A stretch of DNA of 27,981 nucleotides from an uncultured Emergencia sp. (GCA_937997955.1 CALLDR010000028.1:1-27981), one strand, 5' to 3'. Positions 15,609-23,152 are shown, numbered from the stretch's first letter. Notes: generated by a model from the letters alone, not told the origin. A program made the numbers and translations.

Positions 15609-15652
15609 AAAAAATGACCGCATGTCCCCAGAATTGCGGCATTACGGTCATT
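15609..15652 (-). terminator. Array unit 5 as terminator of the J-domain operon
   Basis: Read leftward, AATGACCG (from 15645-15652) pairs with CGGTCATT (from 15613-15620) and runs into T6 (the A6 at 15609-15614). It would stop transcription coming from the J-domain gene that ends at 15705. Units 1 and 5 thus face each other from the two ends of the array. Confidence 0.55.
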
Positions 15653-15704
15653 CTCTGGTGCAATTGTCCTCACGACATTCTTTCCTATCACTTCGCCGGC
15701 AGCT

Positions 15705-16340
15705 TTACCAGCAAGGAGAAATACAGCTGGAACAGCAGTACAGCGTGATGCACGTGTCGCACCAGTCGCTCTGCTGGTTGTAGCCCTGCGCGTTGGAACG
15801 GCCCCGATACATATTAGCTCCCGCCGCCATCTGCTGGTAAATCTGCCTGTACTCGAAATTGTTGGGATCCATGTCCATGGCCTGGCGCACGTTGCTCATG
15901 GCGTCGTCCACCCAGCCCTTTTTGTAGGACAGCACTCCGCTGAGAAAAAACCACTCCGCGTCCCGGTCAGGCATGTTGATCAGCAGCTGCTCCGCGCCGG
16001 TCAAATCGTTTCTGTCCAGAGCCTGGCGCACGCTGTAATAGCCGGACGACCCTGTGTATCCGCCCGACGTCTGGGAGCCGTAGGTCTGAGAGCCTCTGTA
16101 GCTCTGTCCACCTGCCCCGCTGTACGCTCCGCCATAGGATCCGCCGCCCGCGCTCCGGTTTTTCATCAGAGCGTCGTAGGCCTCGTTGATCTCCTGCATC
16201 TTCTCCTCCGCCAGATCCGCCAGCGGGTTGTCCTGATATTTGTCCGGGTGATACTTCTTCACCAGCTCCTTGTAGGCGGCCTTGATCTCGGCCTCAGAAG
16301 CTCCCGGCTTTATGCCTAATACTTCATATGGATTGTTCAT
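15705..16340 (-). CDS. J-domain protein with TPR-like repeat and cysteine-rich tail
   Basis: A 211-residue cytosolic J-domain protein, an expected partner of DnaK. The J domain fills residues 1-65, with the HPD motif at 31-33 (KKYHPDKYQ). A glycine/serine/tyrosine-rich linker follows (about 66-105). A short TPR-like helical segment (about 110-175; DLTGAEQLLINMP..., then WVDDAMSNVRQAMDMDPNN) comes next. The last 19 residues contain six cysteines (CDTCITLYCCSSCISPC), which could bind metal or be lipid-associated. It lacks the DnaJ zinc-finger domain, so it is a specialised J-protein. It overlaps the upstream DUF5685 gene by 17 nt. AAAGGA lies 9 nt before the ATG. Confidence 0.85.
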   Translation of the reverse strand: MNNPYEVLGIKPGASEAEIKAAYKELVKKYHPDKYQDNPLADLAEEKMQEINEAYDALMKNRSAGGGSYGGAYSGAGGQSYRGSQTYGSQTSGGYTGSSGYYSVRQALDRNDLTGAEQLLINMPDRDAEWFFLSGVLSYKKGWVDDAMSNVRQAMDMDPNNFEYRQIYQQMAAGANMYRGRSNAQGYNQQSDWCDTCITLYCCSSCISPCW

Positions 16341-17214
16341 GTTCCTTTGTCCTTTCCCGGAGAATACGGTCCGTCTGGCCCCGCAGCCCCATAAAGATGA
16401 TGTTCTCCAGAATCCCCTTATTTTTATGTATATCTAAAAGATCGTACGCTTTGGCGATCTCCCCAAGCTCATTATATAGCAGATTTTCCATTCCCACAAG
16501 CCCGTCTCTGCGAAAAATCAAAGGATTATACGTTCCCGCGCTCTGATCCTCCTCGTAATCGTCCAGAGCGTCGATCAGGTAGATCCACCGTCCCAAATGC
16601 CGTCCCAGGTGCTCCAGGGTCCGCTTTTCCATCAAAGGGCAGCGCGGCCCGTCAGGCGTGGTCTGGCCGCTTTCCTCCGGGCCTTCTGGGCGGTATCCGG
16701 TGAACAGCGCGGCGAGAATCTCTCCAAAGACGCCGCTGACCCTGTCGATCATAGCGCAGTTCTCCTTTTCCAGGGCAGACAGCCTTCCAAGGCCATCCTC
16801 CACCGAAGTGATAACCTCGGGCTGACACCCTTTGATCTTCCTGTATGCCGGAGTCAGGGCGGTCCTGACGGCGAGGGCTGACGGCTTTCTCTCGTCGCGC
16901 CAGTCGTCCAGGCACTTGTGATACGCCAGGATCACCATGACGTCCGCCGCGTAGTCCACGGCCTGGTTCCCAAGAACTACCGGTTTCTTTTCCAGGTGAT
17001 GGATGATACAATGTTCTCTGCAGATGTCCTCTGACTGCCGGTCGAGGCTGGACAGGATCAGCGCCAGAAAGACGCAGTCAAAGCTGAGGACCATCCGGGG
17101 CAGCTGGCCGATGCGCCTGGCGATGGACTTGCACACGCCGCAGTAATAGGCCTGATAAACGTCCCATTCGCGGACTTTTAATTCATTTTTGTCGACAGTC
17201 ACATATCCTAACAT
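16324..17214 (-). CDS. DUF5685 family protein
   Basis: A 296-residue protein of the DUF5685 family, largely helical and of unknown function. The N-terminus MLGYVTVDKNELKVREWDVY matches the usual M-x-GYV...ELK...Y start of the family, so I begin at 17214 rather than at the earlier in-frame codons up to 17289. A CxxC pair (YYCGVCKS, Cys25 and Cys28) and later Cys/His residues (REHCIIHH; GRWIYLIDALDDYEED near 200-215) suggest a metal site. The acidic DALDDYEED segment resembles the aspartate-rich motifs of prenyl-synthase-like helical folds, which is only a similarity of pattern. There is no Shine-Dalgarno sequence, and the -10 box ends 11 nt upstream. It is co-transcribed and overlapping with a J-domain gene, so a shared role in protein or membrane handling is possible. 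Confidence 0.75.
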   Translation of the reverse strand: MLGYVTVDKNELKVREWDVYQAYYCGVCKSIARRIGQLPRMVLSFDCVFLALILSSLDRQSEDICREHCIIHHLEKKPVVLGNQAVDYAADVMVILAYHKCLDDWRDERKPSALAVRTALTPAYRKIKGCQPEVITSVEDGLGRLSALEKENCAMIDRVSGVFGEILAALFTGYRPEGPEESGQTTPDGPRCPLMEKRTLEHLGRHLGRWIYLIDALDDYEEDQSAGTYNPLIFRRDGLVGMENLLYNELGEIAKAYDLLDIHKNKGILENIIFMGLRGQTDRILRERTKEHEQSI

Positions 17215-17225
17215 AATACTTTGAT

Positions 17226-17252
17226 GATATACCAAATTTATGACCATTTCAA
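17226..17252 (-). promoter_or_regulatory. Promoter of the DUF5685/J-domain operon
   Basis: On the minus strand TTGAAA (17247-17252), 15 nt and TATATC (17226-17231), with the TG of an extended -10. Transcription would begin about 5 nt before the ATG at 17214, giving an almost leaderless mRNA. Confidence 0.45.
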
Positions 17253-17282
17253 GGAGTCTTTGTGAAAATTCTCCCGGAAAGG

Positions 17283-17312
17283 TTGACAAAATCTTCGCCG
17301 ACTTGTTACCAT
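17283..17312 (+). promoter_or_regulatory. Promoter of the GH25 gene
   Basis: TTGACA (17283-17288), 18 nt and TACCAT (17307-17312), preceded by TGT as an extended -10. It is followed by a leader of about 40 nt and the ribosome site AGGAG before the ATG at 17360. Confidence 0.55.
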
Positions 17313-17359
17313 AGATATAGGGTTGGGTTTAGAGAGGAAAAGATTACAGGAGAGGAAAA

Positions 17360-19825
17360 ATGAAAAAGACATTACTAACAATCGCTATTACCATGGCGGC
17401 CTTATTCGCCACCTGCGGCATGGCCTTTGCCAGCAACGCGGTGGTGGATTCCGGCGGCTACACCCACCCGTCCAAGTTCAGCAACTGCATGGTTATCGAC
17501 GGCATCGACGTATCCTATTATCAGCAGAACATCGACTGGGGCAAGGTCAAGAGACAGGGCATCGATTACGCTATCATCCGTATCGGCTACACCAACCTGG
17601 ATTCCCCGTTCCGCACCAATCTGGACTCTTTTTTTGAGCAGAACTACGAGAACGCCAGGGCCAACGGCGTCATGGTGGGCGTCTACTACTATTCCTGCGC
17701 GACTTCTCTCACAGAAGCCCAAAAGGAAGCCCAGTTCGTCCTGGACACGCTGAACGGCCGTGAGCTGGACATGCCTGTGGCCTTTGACTGCGAATACGCG
17801 GGCAGGCTGAAGACGGCCTACGACAACGCGGGCACCACCACGGAGAAGAGGACCAAGCTGACCTCTATCTCTCTGGCCTTTCTCAACTATATCACCAAAA
17901 ATTCCGATTATGAGGCCATGTTCTATTCCTATCGGAATATGATGTGTCCGGTGCTCTACGCCAGCAGCTACAAGCTGAACATGAGCCTGATCGACAACAA
18001 ATACAAGGTATGGCTGGCTCAGTACTCTTCGGACAACAGCTACGCGCGGCCTTTTGAGTTCTGGCAGTACACCTCCAGCGGAAAGGTTACCGGCATCACC
18101 GGCAGCGTGGACTGCAACTTCTGGTACTTCGACAGCGCCGCGGACGGGACCGTATCAGGCACCACCAACATCAGCAGCGCGTCCGTATCTCTGAGTCGGA
18201 CATCCTATGAATATACGAAGTACAAAAAGCAGCCGGTCATCACCGCGACTTACAATGGGACGACCCTGAAAAAGGGAACGGACTACGACTACTACTACAT
18301 AAAGAACGTCTTGGCCGGCACGGGCTACGCCATGCTCCGGGGCAAGGGCCAGTACTCCGGCACCAAGCTGGTTCCGTTTACCATTACCACTGCGGACATC
18401 GCTGACGGAGGAACGATCGGTGACATCTCCGATTACACCTACAACGGCTCCGCCAAGAAACCGACGGTCAAAGTCCAATTTACAGGCACGACTCTGACCA
18501 AGGGCACGGACTACACCGTAAGCTATTCCAACAACATCAATGCGGGAACGGCTACGGTCAAGATCACCGGCAAGAGAAACTTCCACGGCACCCTGACCAA
18601 GACCTTCAAGATCAACAAAGCAACGCCGACCTTCAGCGGATATTCGTCCTATACCAGAACGGTCAGCAGAGCTGACTGGACCCTCAATACCAAGTCCACC
18701 AGCGACGCTGTTCTGACCTACAAGTCCAGTGACACGAGCATCGCCACTGTGGACAGCAGCGGAAAGGTCTCCCTGAAGGGCGGAACCGGCGTGGTCTATA
18801 TCACCGTCACCAGCCCCGCGACCTCCAACTACGCAGCGGCGACCAAGCAGGTCAAGATTACGGTCAGCGCCGACGAAGCCGCAGCGGCGACGATCACAAC
18901 AGGCGCAGACAGCTACAGCAAGACCGTCAGCGACACCGGCTTTGATCTGGAAGCTTCTTCAAACAGCGGCGGCGCTCTGACCTTCAGCAGCAGCGATACC
19001 ACCATAGCTTCCGTCAGCAGCGACGGCTATGTGACGCTGAAGGGAAAGGCCGGAACCGCGACCATTACGATCCAGTGCGCTGCCGCAGGAAACTACGAGG
19101 CCGCCACTAAGACCGTGAAGATCACCGTAACGGAACAGTCCAGCGGCAGCAGCAGCATCGTCACCGGCGTGGAGAACACGACCATCAAAGCGTCCTCTGT
19201 CCTGGGCTCCGGCTTTATCCGTCTCAACTGGACAAAGTCAGCAGGCTACAAGGTGGACTATTTTGAGATCTACCGCTCCACCTCAAAGACCGGCTTTGGG
19301 GATACGCCGTTCTTTACCACCTCCAGCGGCACCGCTACCACCTATAAAAATACCAAATCTCTGGTAAAGGGTGTTCGGTATTATTACAGGATCAGAGGCG
19401 TCCGCAGCGTCAACGGACAGACGGTCTACACCCAGTGGTCCAACCTGTCATACCGGCTCTATAATCCGACTGCGGTTTCCGCTTCATCAGACGATTTGCA
19501 GGCCGCCCAGGCGGTTCAGAGTCTGCAGCTGGTGGCCCGCAGTGCCAACGGAACAGCGCCAAGCGGCAAAAAAGCGGTCCAGGTCTACTGGTACGCCAAG
19601 GACGGCAGCACCCTTGACCTAGATGGATATGAGATCTACCGCTCCACCAAGTTGGACAACAACTACGGCTCCACGCCGATCTTCACCACGAAAAACGAGC
19701 AGTACTACAACACCTCCGCAAAGAGCGGCGTCAAGTACTACTATAAGGTCCGCGGCTACAAGGTGATAAACGGGGAAAAGGTCTACACCCCTTACTCGCT
19801 GAAAGCCATCTGGACCGCGAAATAG
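17360..19825 (+). CDS. Secreted GH25 muramidase with Ig-like and FN3-like repeats
   Basis: An 821-residue exported peptidoglycan hydrolase. A Sec signal peptide covers residues 1-24 (cleavage likely after AFA). The GH25 lysozyme domain spans about 45-260: GIDVSYYQ with Asp50, then MPVAFDCEY with Asp143 and Glu145 as the catalytic pair, and WQYTSSGKVTGITGSVDCNFW at its end. Two related beta repeats follow (about 270-342 and 345-425), both with a YNGT/FTGTTL-TKGTDY pattern. Two bacterial Ig-like Big_2 domains (about 426-505 and 511-592) carry the SSDTSIATVDSSGKVSLKG signature. Two FN3-like modules close the protein (about 605-705 and 728-821), each with FEIYRST or YEIYRST. No LPXTG or SLH anchor is visible, so retention would be through the repeats. 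It is monocistronic between its own promoter and a strong terminator. Remodelling of its own wall or lysis of competitors are both possible. Confidence 0.88.
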   Translation: MKKTLLTIAITMAALFATCGMAFASNAVVDSGGYTHPSKFSNCMVIDGIDVSYYQQNIDWGKVKRQGIDYAIIRIGYTNLDSPFRTNLDSFFEQNYENARANGVMVGVYYYSCATSLTEAQKEAQFVLDTLNGRELDMPVAFDCEYAGRLKTAYDNAGTTTEKRTKLTSISLAFLNYITKNSDYEAMFYSYRNMMCPVLYASSYKLNMSLIDNKYKVWLAQYSSDNSYARPFEFWQYTSSGKVTGITGSVDCNFWYFDSAADGTVSGTTNISSASVSLSRTSYEYTKYKKQPVITATYNGTTLKKGTDYDYYYIKNVLAGTGYAMLRGKGQYSGTKLVPFTITTADIADGGTIGDISDYTYNGSAKKPTVKVQFTGTTLTKGTDYTVSYSNNINAGTATVKITGKRNFHGTLTKTFKINKATPTFSGYSSYTRTVSRADWTLNTKSTSDAVLTYKSSDTSIATVDSSGKVSLKGGTGVVYITVTSPATSNYAAATKQVKITVSADEAAAATITTGADSYSKTVSDTGFDLEASSNSGGALTFSSSDTTIASVSSDGYVTLKGKAGTATITIQCAAAGNYEAATKTVKITVTEQSSGSSSIVTGVENTTIKASSVLGSGFIRLNWTKSAGYKVDYFEIYRSTSKTGFGDTPFFTTSSGTATTYKNTKSLVKGVRYYYRIRGVRSVNGQTVYTQWSNLSYRLYNPTAVSASSDDLQAAQAVQSLQLVARSANGTAPSGKKAVQVYWYAKDGSTLDLDGYEIYRSTKLDNNYGSTPIFTTKNEQYYNTSAKSGVKYYYKVRGYKVINGEKVYTPYSLKAIWTAK

Positions 19826-19920
19826 GCAGAATTGACAGCGCAGCCGGCAGGTACAGGCGGGTAATGGATCCGCCTGCAAACTGCAGCACAAAGTGAAGAA
19901 AGACAGAAGAAAAAAACAGA

Positions 19921-19966
19921 AGAGGGACGGCTCCCGCGATACCATCGCGGGGCTGTCCCTCTTTTT
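19921..19966 (+). terminator. Strong intrinsic terminator after the GH25 gene
   Basis: A long stem pairs AGAGGGAC (19921-19928) with GTCCCTCT (19955-19962). It continues as CCCGCGAT/ATCGCGGG around a three-base ACC loop and is followed by T4. An A-rich stretch on the left makes it usable for leftward transcription too. Confidence 0.9.
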
Positions 19967-20017
19967 CATGCCGGCATATGCCGTTTATAATTTTACTTTT
20001 TGATCGGGTCTTTTGGT

Positions 20018-21748
20018 TTACGCTTCTCTCTCCAGCATTTCCTCTTCCAGCTTCCGATACGCCACCTTGCCTACCAGTGTCTTCGGCAACATGTCGCGGA
20101 ACTCGATGCTCTTTGGAATCGCGTACTTGGCCACGTATTTTTCACAGTGGCGCAGCAGCTCCTGACGAACCTCCTCTGACGGCTGAATACCCGGCTTCAG
20201 CACGACAAAGGCAGCGACCCGCTGGATTTTCAGAGGGTCCGGCACGCCGATGACGCAGCTCATGTGAACGTACTCGTGAGCGTCCAGCACGTTTTCGATC
20301 TGAGACGGATACACGTTGTACCCGCTGGTTACGATCATCCGCTTGATTCTCTGACGGAAGTAGACGAATCCGTCTTCGTCCATCATGCCCAGATCTCCCG
20401 TGTGAATCCAGGTCAGGCCATCTTCGTGCACTTTCAGGGTATTGGCCGTCTCCTCCGGCTGATTGATATATTCCATCATCACCGTCGGACCGGAGATGCA
20501 GATCTCGCCTTCCGTACCGTAATCCACCTCTTCACAGGTTCCCACTTTGACGATCTTGTAATAGGTGTCAGGGAACGGCAGGCCGATGCTGCCCTCCTTC
20601 TCCATGTGGACCGGCGTCAGACAGCTGGCTGTCACACACTCTGTGGTGCCGTAGCCCTCTCTGACCACCACGTGGGCGCCATGAGACTTCAGGAAAGCGT
20701 CAAACCGCTTTTTCAGCTCGATGGACAGAGAGTCGCCGCCGCTGAACACGCCTTTCAAGCAGGACAGGTTGACCTTATCCAGGGACGGCAACCGCAGCAG
20801 CGCTTCGTACAGGGTCGGAACACCAGCGATAAAATTAGGCTGATGCTTTTTCAGCAGCTTGGCATAGCTCTCCGCGTTGAACCGCGGGATCAAAATGCAC
20901 CTGCCGCCGCTGGCCACCATGGAATGGATGCTGACGCCCAGACCGAAGCCGTGGAACATCGGCATTACGGCCAGCATCTTGTCTCCCGGTTTGAACATCT
21001 TGTTGGTGGCGATGATCTGCGCCGCCAGAGCGTTGAAATTCAGGTTGGACAGCAGTATGCCCTTCATGGTTCCCGTCGTTCCTCCGCTGTACAAGATGGC
21101 CGCAGGATCTTTTCCCTTTTTCCGCGCGGTGTACTCCGCCTTATAACCTCTTCCGTTCTTAATGAAGCTGTTCCACCAGATGATGACGGCGTCCTTCGGC
21201 ACCTTTTTCACCTTGCGGCCTTCTACCAGATAATAGCCCTTCCTTTTGATCGGGCTGAGCACGTCCTTGACGCTGGTCAGGATCAAAGAGCGGAGCGGGA
21301 CATTCTGACGGATGTTCTCAAACTTGCCGTACATCTGGTCCAGGGTCAGGCACACGGCGCTGCCGGACTCTCTCAGGCAGAACTCTATTTCCTTTTCGCT
21401 GGACAGCGGGTGAACCATGTTGGACACGGCTCCGACCAGGTTGACCGCGTAGAACATGATCAGGGTCTGCGGCGCGTTAGGCATGCAGATGGTCACCGCC
21501 TCCCCCTCCTGTACGCCGATGGCCCGCAGGGCTCTGGCGCAGTCGTGGATCTCTTTGATGAACGCCTTATAGGTGGTCCTGCCGCCCATAAAATCATAGG
21601 CTATGTAGTCCGGATACTTCTGCGCGATGGATTCCACCGCCTCATACATGCTTCCCTGCTGGTACTCCAGATGGGAAGGCACGCCGCCCAGGTTCTTGAT
21701 CCACGGCGTCCTGGGCGTTTTTATCACTTTCAATGGTTCTTTATTCAT
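20018..21748 (-). CDS. Acyl-CoA synthetase (AMP-binding, second paralogue)
   Basis: Class I adenylate-forming ligase of 576 residues, resembling medium- or long-chain acyl-CoA synthetases. The phosphate loop is LYSGGTTGTMKG (about 219-230). YGTTECVTAS lies at about 367-376, HTGDLGMMDEDGFVYF near 449-464, the hinge RIKRMIVTSGYNVYP near 467-481, and the catalytic lysine in LPKTLVGKVAYRK (about 556-568). It is cytosolic with no signal peptide. The start overlaps the end of the E2-like gene by 8 nt, with GGAG 10 nt upstream inside that gene, so the two are translated as a pair. An acyl-CoA synthetase coupled to an acyltransferase-fold protein suggests activation of an acid and transfer of its acyl group. 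The acyl substrate cannot be read from sequence. Confidence 0.88.
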   Translation of the reverse strand: MNKEPLKVIKTPRTPWIKNLGGVPSHLEYQQGSMYEAVESIAQKYPDYIAYDFMGGRTTYKAFIKEIHDCARALRAIGVQEGEAVTICMPNAPQTLIMFYAVNLVGAVSNMVHPLSSEKEIEFCLRESGSAVCLTLDQMYGKFENIRQNVPLRSLILTSVKDVLSPIKRKGYYLVEGRKVKKVPKDAVIIWWNSFIKNGRGYKAEYTARKKGKDPAAILYSGGTTGTMKGILLSNLNFNALAAQIIATNKMFKPGDKMLAVMPMFHGFGLGVSIHSMVASGGRCILIPRFNAESYAKLLKKHQPNFIAGVPTLYEALLRLPSLDKVNLSCLKGVFSGGDSLSIELKKRFDAFLKSHGAHVVVREGYGTTECVTASCLTPVHMEKEGSIGLPFPDTYYKIVKVGTCEEVDYGTEGEICISGPTVMMEYINQPEETANTLKVHEDGLTWIHTGDLGMMDEDGFVYFRQRIKRMIVTSGYNVYPSQIENVLDAHEYVHMSCVIGVPDPLKIQRVAAFVVLKPGIQPSEEVRQELLRHCEKYVAKYAIPKSIEFRDMLPKTLVGKVAYRKLEEEMLEREA

Positions 21749-22598
21749 AGTTCACTTTCTCCTTTGCCGGAGTCTCCAAAAGCTCCGGATGCTGCAATAA
21801 GTACTTAAATAATTTCACGGATTTGGAATAATAATATCCGTCAGCGATCCTCTCGTCTAAGGTCAGGCCGATATCGATGACCTCCCTGCCATCGATCATT
21901 CTCTTTTCCCCCAACACCACAAACAGGGAATTGGTTCCCCAGTTGGACAGGTGATGATAGCCGGACTTCAGCCCGATGGAGCCGAGGTTGGTCAGGAAGA
22001 TGGTCGCATGGTTCGGATCTTCTTTGATCAAAAACTGCGGCACTTTCCCGTAAAAGTCCAGCTTGTGAAGGATCCATACGACAAACCGCAGCAGGAACCG
22101 CGGCAGTTTGCACAGTACGTCCATATCGGCGGTGGAGTTGTCAACCTCAGCGGACGGTCCCCGGTAACGGTCTATGATTTCATAGACCTTGTCCCGCACG
22201 GTTTCCAGGTTGGCGTCCTCGTCAAAGGACAGGTAGGCCAAAGCCTCTCCTCCATCGTCGGCAAATTCTTTCTTCACCACAAACGCCGCCGTCAGATCAA
22301 ATCTCTCGTAAATCCTGTAGCCTTTGATAAAACGGTTTAATTTGGGGCGAAGGGTTATGGTCTTGACCAGCGCCGCAACGATCAGCTGAAACAGCTTGTA
22401 CTGCATTTCAGGCTCAGCCGCGTTTTTCTCTGCCATGTACGCGTTTACCGCTGTCAGATCGACCCTCTCGCAGATAAACGCCTCGTTGTCTGTCTTGTTG
22501 GGATACAGATACGGCATAAACACGTGAAGAGAGTCCAGATCTCTGAGCCAGCGTCCGTCTTTGCGGTCGCCCCGTCGTCTCGTATATTTTTCTGTCAT
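21741..22598 (-). CDS. Stand-alone E2-type acyltransferase-fold protein without the catalytic His
   Basis: A 285-residue protein with the catalytic-domain fold of 2-oxo-acid dehydrogenase E2 (CoA-dependent acyltransferases, chloramphenicol-acetyltransferase-like). It has no lipoyl or E1/E3-binding domain. The C-terminal motif that is DHRxxDG in active E2 enzymes reads DERIADG here (about residues 251-257), so the general-base histidine is replaced by glutamate. The fold-specific FLTNLGSIGLKSGYHHLSNWG stretch lies at about 208-228. I start at the ATG at 22598 because the longer frame would begin upstream of the promoter (22635-22663). GGAAAG is a modest ribosome site. It forms an operon with the acyl-CoA synthetase. 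It may be a non-classical acyltransferase or a binding protein; I cannot decide which. Confidence 0.78.
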   Translation of the reverse strand: MTEKYTRRRGDRKDGRWLRDLDSLHVFMPYLYPNKTDNEAFICERVDLTAVNAYMAEKNAAEPEMQYKLFQLIVAALVKTITLRPKLNRFIKGYRIYERFDLTAAFVVKKEFADDGGEALAYLSFDEDANLETVRDKVYEIIDRYRGPSAEVDNSTADMDVLCKLPRFLLRFVVWILHKLDFYGKVPQFLIKEDPNHATIFLTNLGSIGLKSGYHHLSNWGTNSLFVVLGEKRMIDGREVIDIGLTLDERIADGYYYSKSVKLFKYLLQHPELLETPAKEKVNYE

Positions 22599-22634
22599 GT
22601 TTCTTCTTTCCTTTATTAATTGCTTTAACACTTT

Positions 22635-22663
22635 ATTGTACATTTTTGCGGCGAAAATGTCAA
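22635..22663 (-). promoter_or_regulatory. Promoter with internal inverted repeat for the E2-like/synthetase operon
   Basis: On the minus strand TTGACA (22658-22663), 17 nt and TACAAT (22635-22640), close to consensus. An inverted repeat ACATTTT/AAAATGT (22640-22646 and 22654-22660) fills the spacer and touches both boxes, so a repressor bound there would block polymerase. Confidence 0.75.
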
Positions 22664-22954
22664 ATTTAATTGAAAAAAACCGCCTTTGACGGCTGAAAAA
22701 AGAGACTTCTGAGAGGCTCCGGCAACCCGTAAACGGTAAATGGCCCACATCCCGGCAAAACTCCCGCCGCCGGATCAGTCAGCTGCTGTGGTTCATCAGG
22801 CACAATAAGCTTCGCATTGGTATTGGTTTCCTCTGCCGGAATCTTCTCAAACACTATCGTCACTCTGCCAGTCCTGACCAGGTTCTTTACTGCAGCTGCC
22901 ACGTCGAGCGATCCTTCCGGCTTTCTGAAAAGCCCTGCGGTTGTTCCGCTCTAA
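22664..22954. other. Stretch without a recognisable gene
   Basis: No intact gene is supported here. One minus-strand frame is open from the G9 tract (22955) down to about 22666. It reads GSLDVAAAVKNLVRTGRV and then IPAEETNTNAKLIVPDEP, which is protein-like but matches nothing I know and has no start site of its own. It ends in a GCC/GGC mini-hairpin with T7 near 22672-22692, a possible weak terminator. It may be the tail of a decayed gene. Confidence 0.4.
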
Positions 22955-23079
22955 GGGGGGGGGATGGAGACAGTCTGTATGATACGCTGAAACTGTTCTG
23001 TATCGGCAACATCTGTCAGGCGTTTTTTTCTGTCGGCGGCTGTCATTTTCAGCTGCTGACAAATTTGCCGGCAGTTCAT
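22955..23079 (-). pseudogene. Remnant of a BRO/DinD-type phage antirepressor gene
   Basis: A minus-strand frame from 23079 reads RQICQQLKMTAADRKK followed by RLTDVADTEQFQRIIQTVSIP. This is very like the conserved central segment of BRO-N/DinD/RhuM-type proteins, where a TDVADTEQ-x-x-RIIQSIPSPKAEP-like stretch follows the BRO domain. The match stops at SIP, exactly at a run of nine C (G9 at 22955-22963 on the plus strand), and nothing of the following AEPFKLWLA-type region is found in any frame. No BRO domain precedes it. I therefore call it a short remnant of a phage or mobile-element gene. The comparison is from memory and was not checked by search. Confidence 0.6.
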
Positions 23080-23152
23080 TTGCGCCCTTGCCTTGGCCGG
23101 ATTTCACTACGAACAATCCATTTTCCTTACATAGACGGGGCTTTGTACAATA

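Larger units (their letters stand above)
15339..15652. repeat. Five-unit array of 36-nt inverted-repeat elements
   Basis: Each unit is exactly 36 nt: an 8-nt left arm, 20 nt between the arms, and an 8-nt right arm. Units start at 15342, 15405, 15468, 15552 and 15615, that is 63, 63, 84 and 63 nt apart (all multiples of 21). The arms are TGACTGCA/TGCAGTCA in units 1-3, TGACCGCA/TGCAGTCA in unit 4 and TGACCGCA/TACGGTCA in unit 5. The T-A pair in the stem is thus a C-G pair in the last unit. Inner sequences differ; units 1 and 3 have additional inner stems. Read in one plus-strand frame the units also form a 21-residue pattern, [LM]TA-x7-AV, interrupted by a stop between units 1 and 2. I take it as a non-coding structured repeat, not a gene. 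Confidence 0.8.

Noticed and set aside
15339..15652. CRISPR array
   Set aside because: The units share only 8-nt arms; the 20 nt between the arms and the gaps both vary, so there is no constant repeat, and no cas gene is near.
15455..15748. Plus-strand open frame of 97 codons across the hairpin array
   Set aside because: It begins inside the array without a ribosome site, runs into the antisense of the J-domain gene, and its repeat pattern follows from the palindromic arms. Reported as a structured repeat instead.
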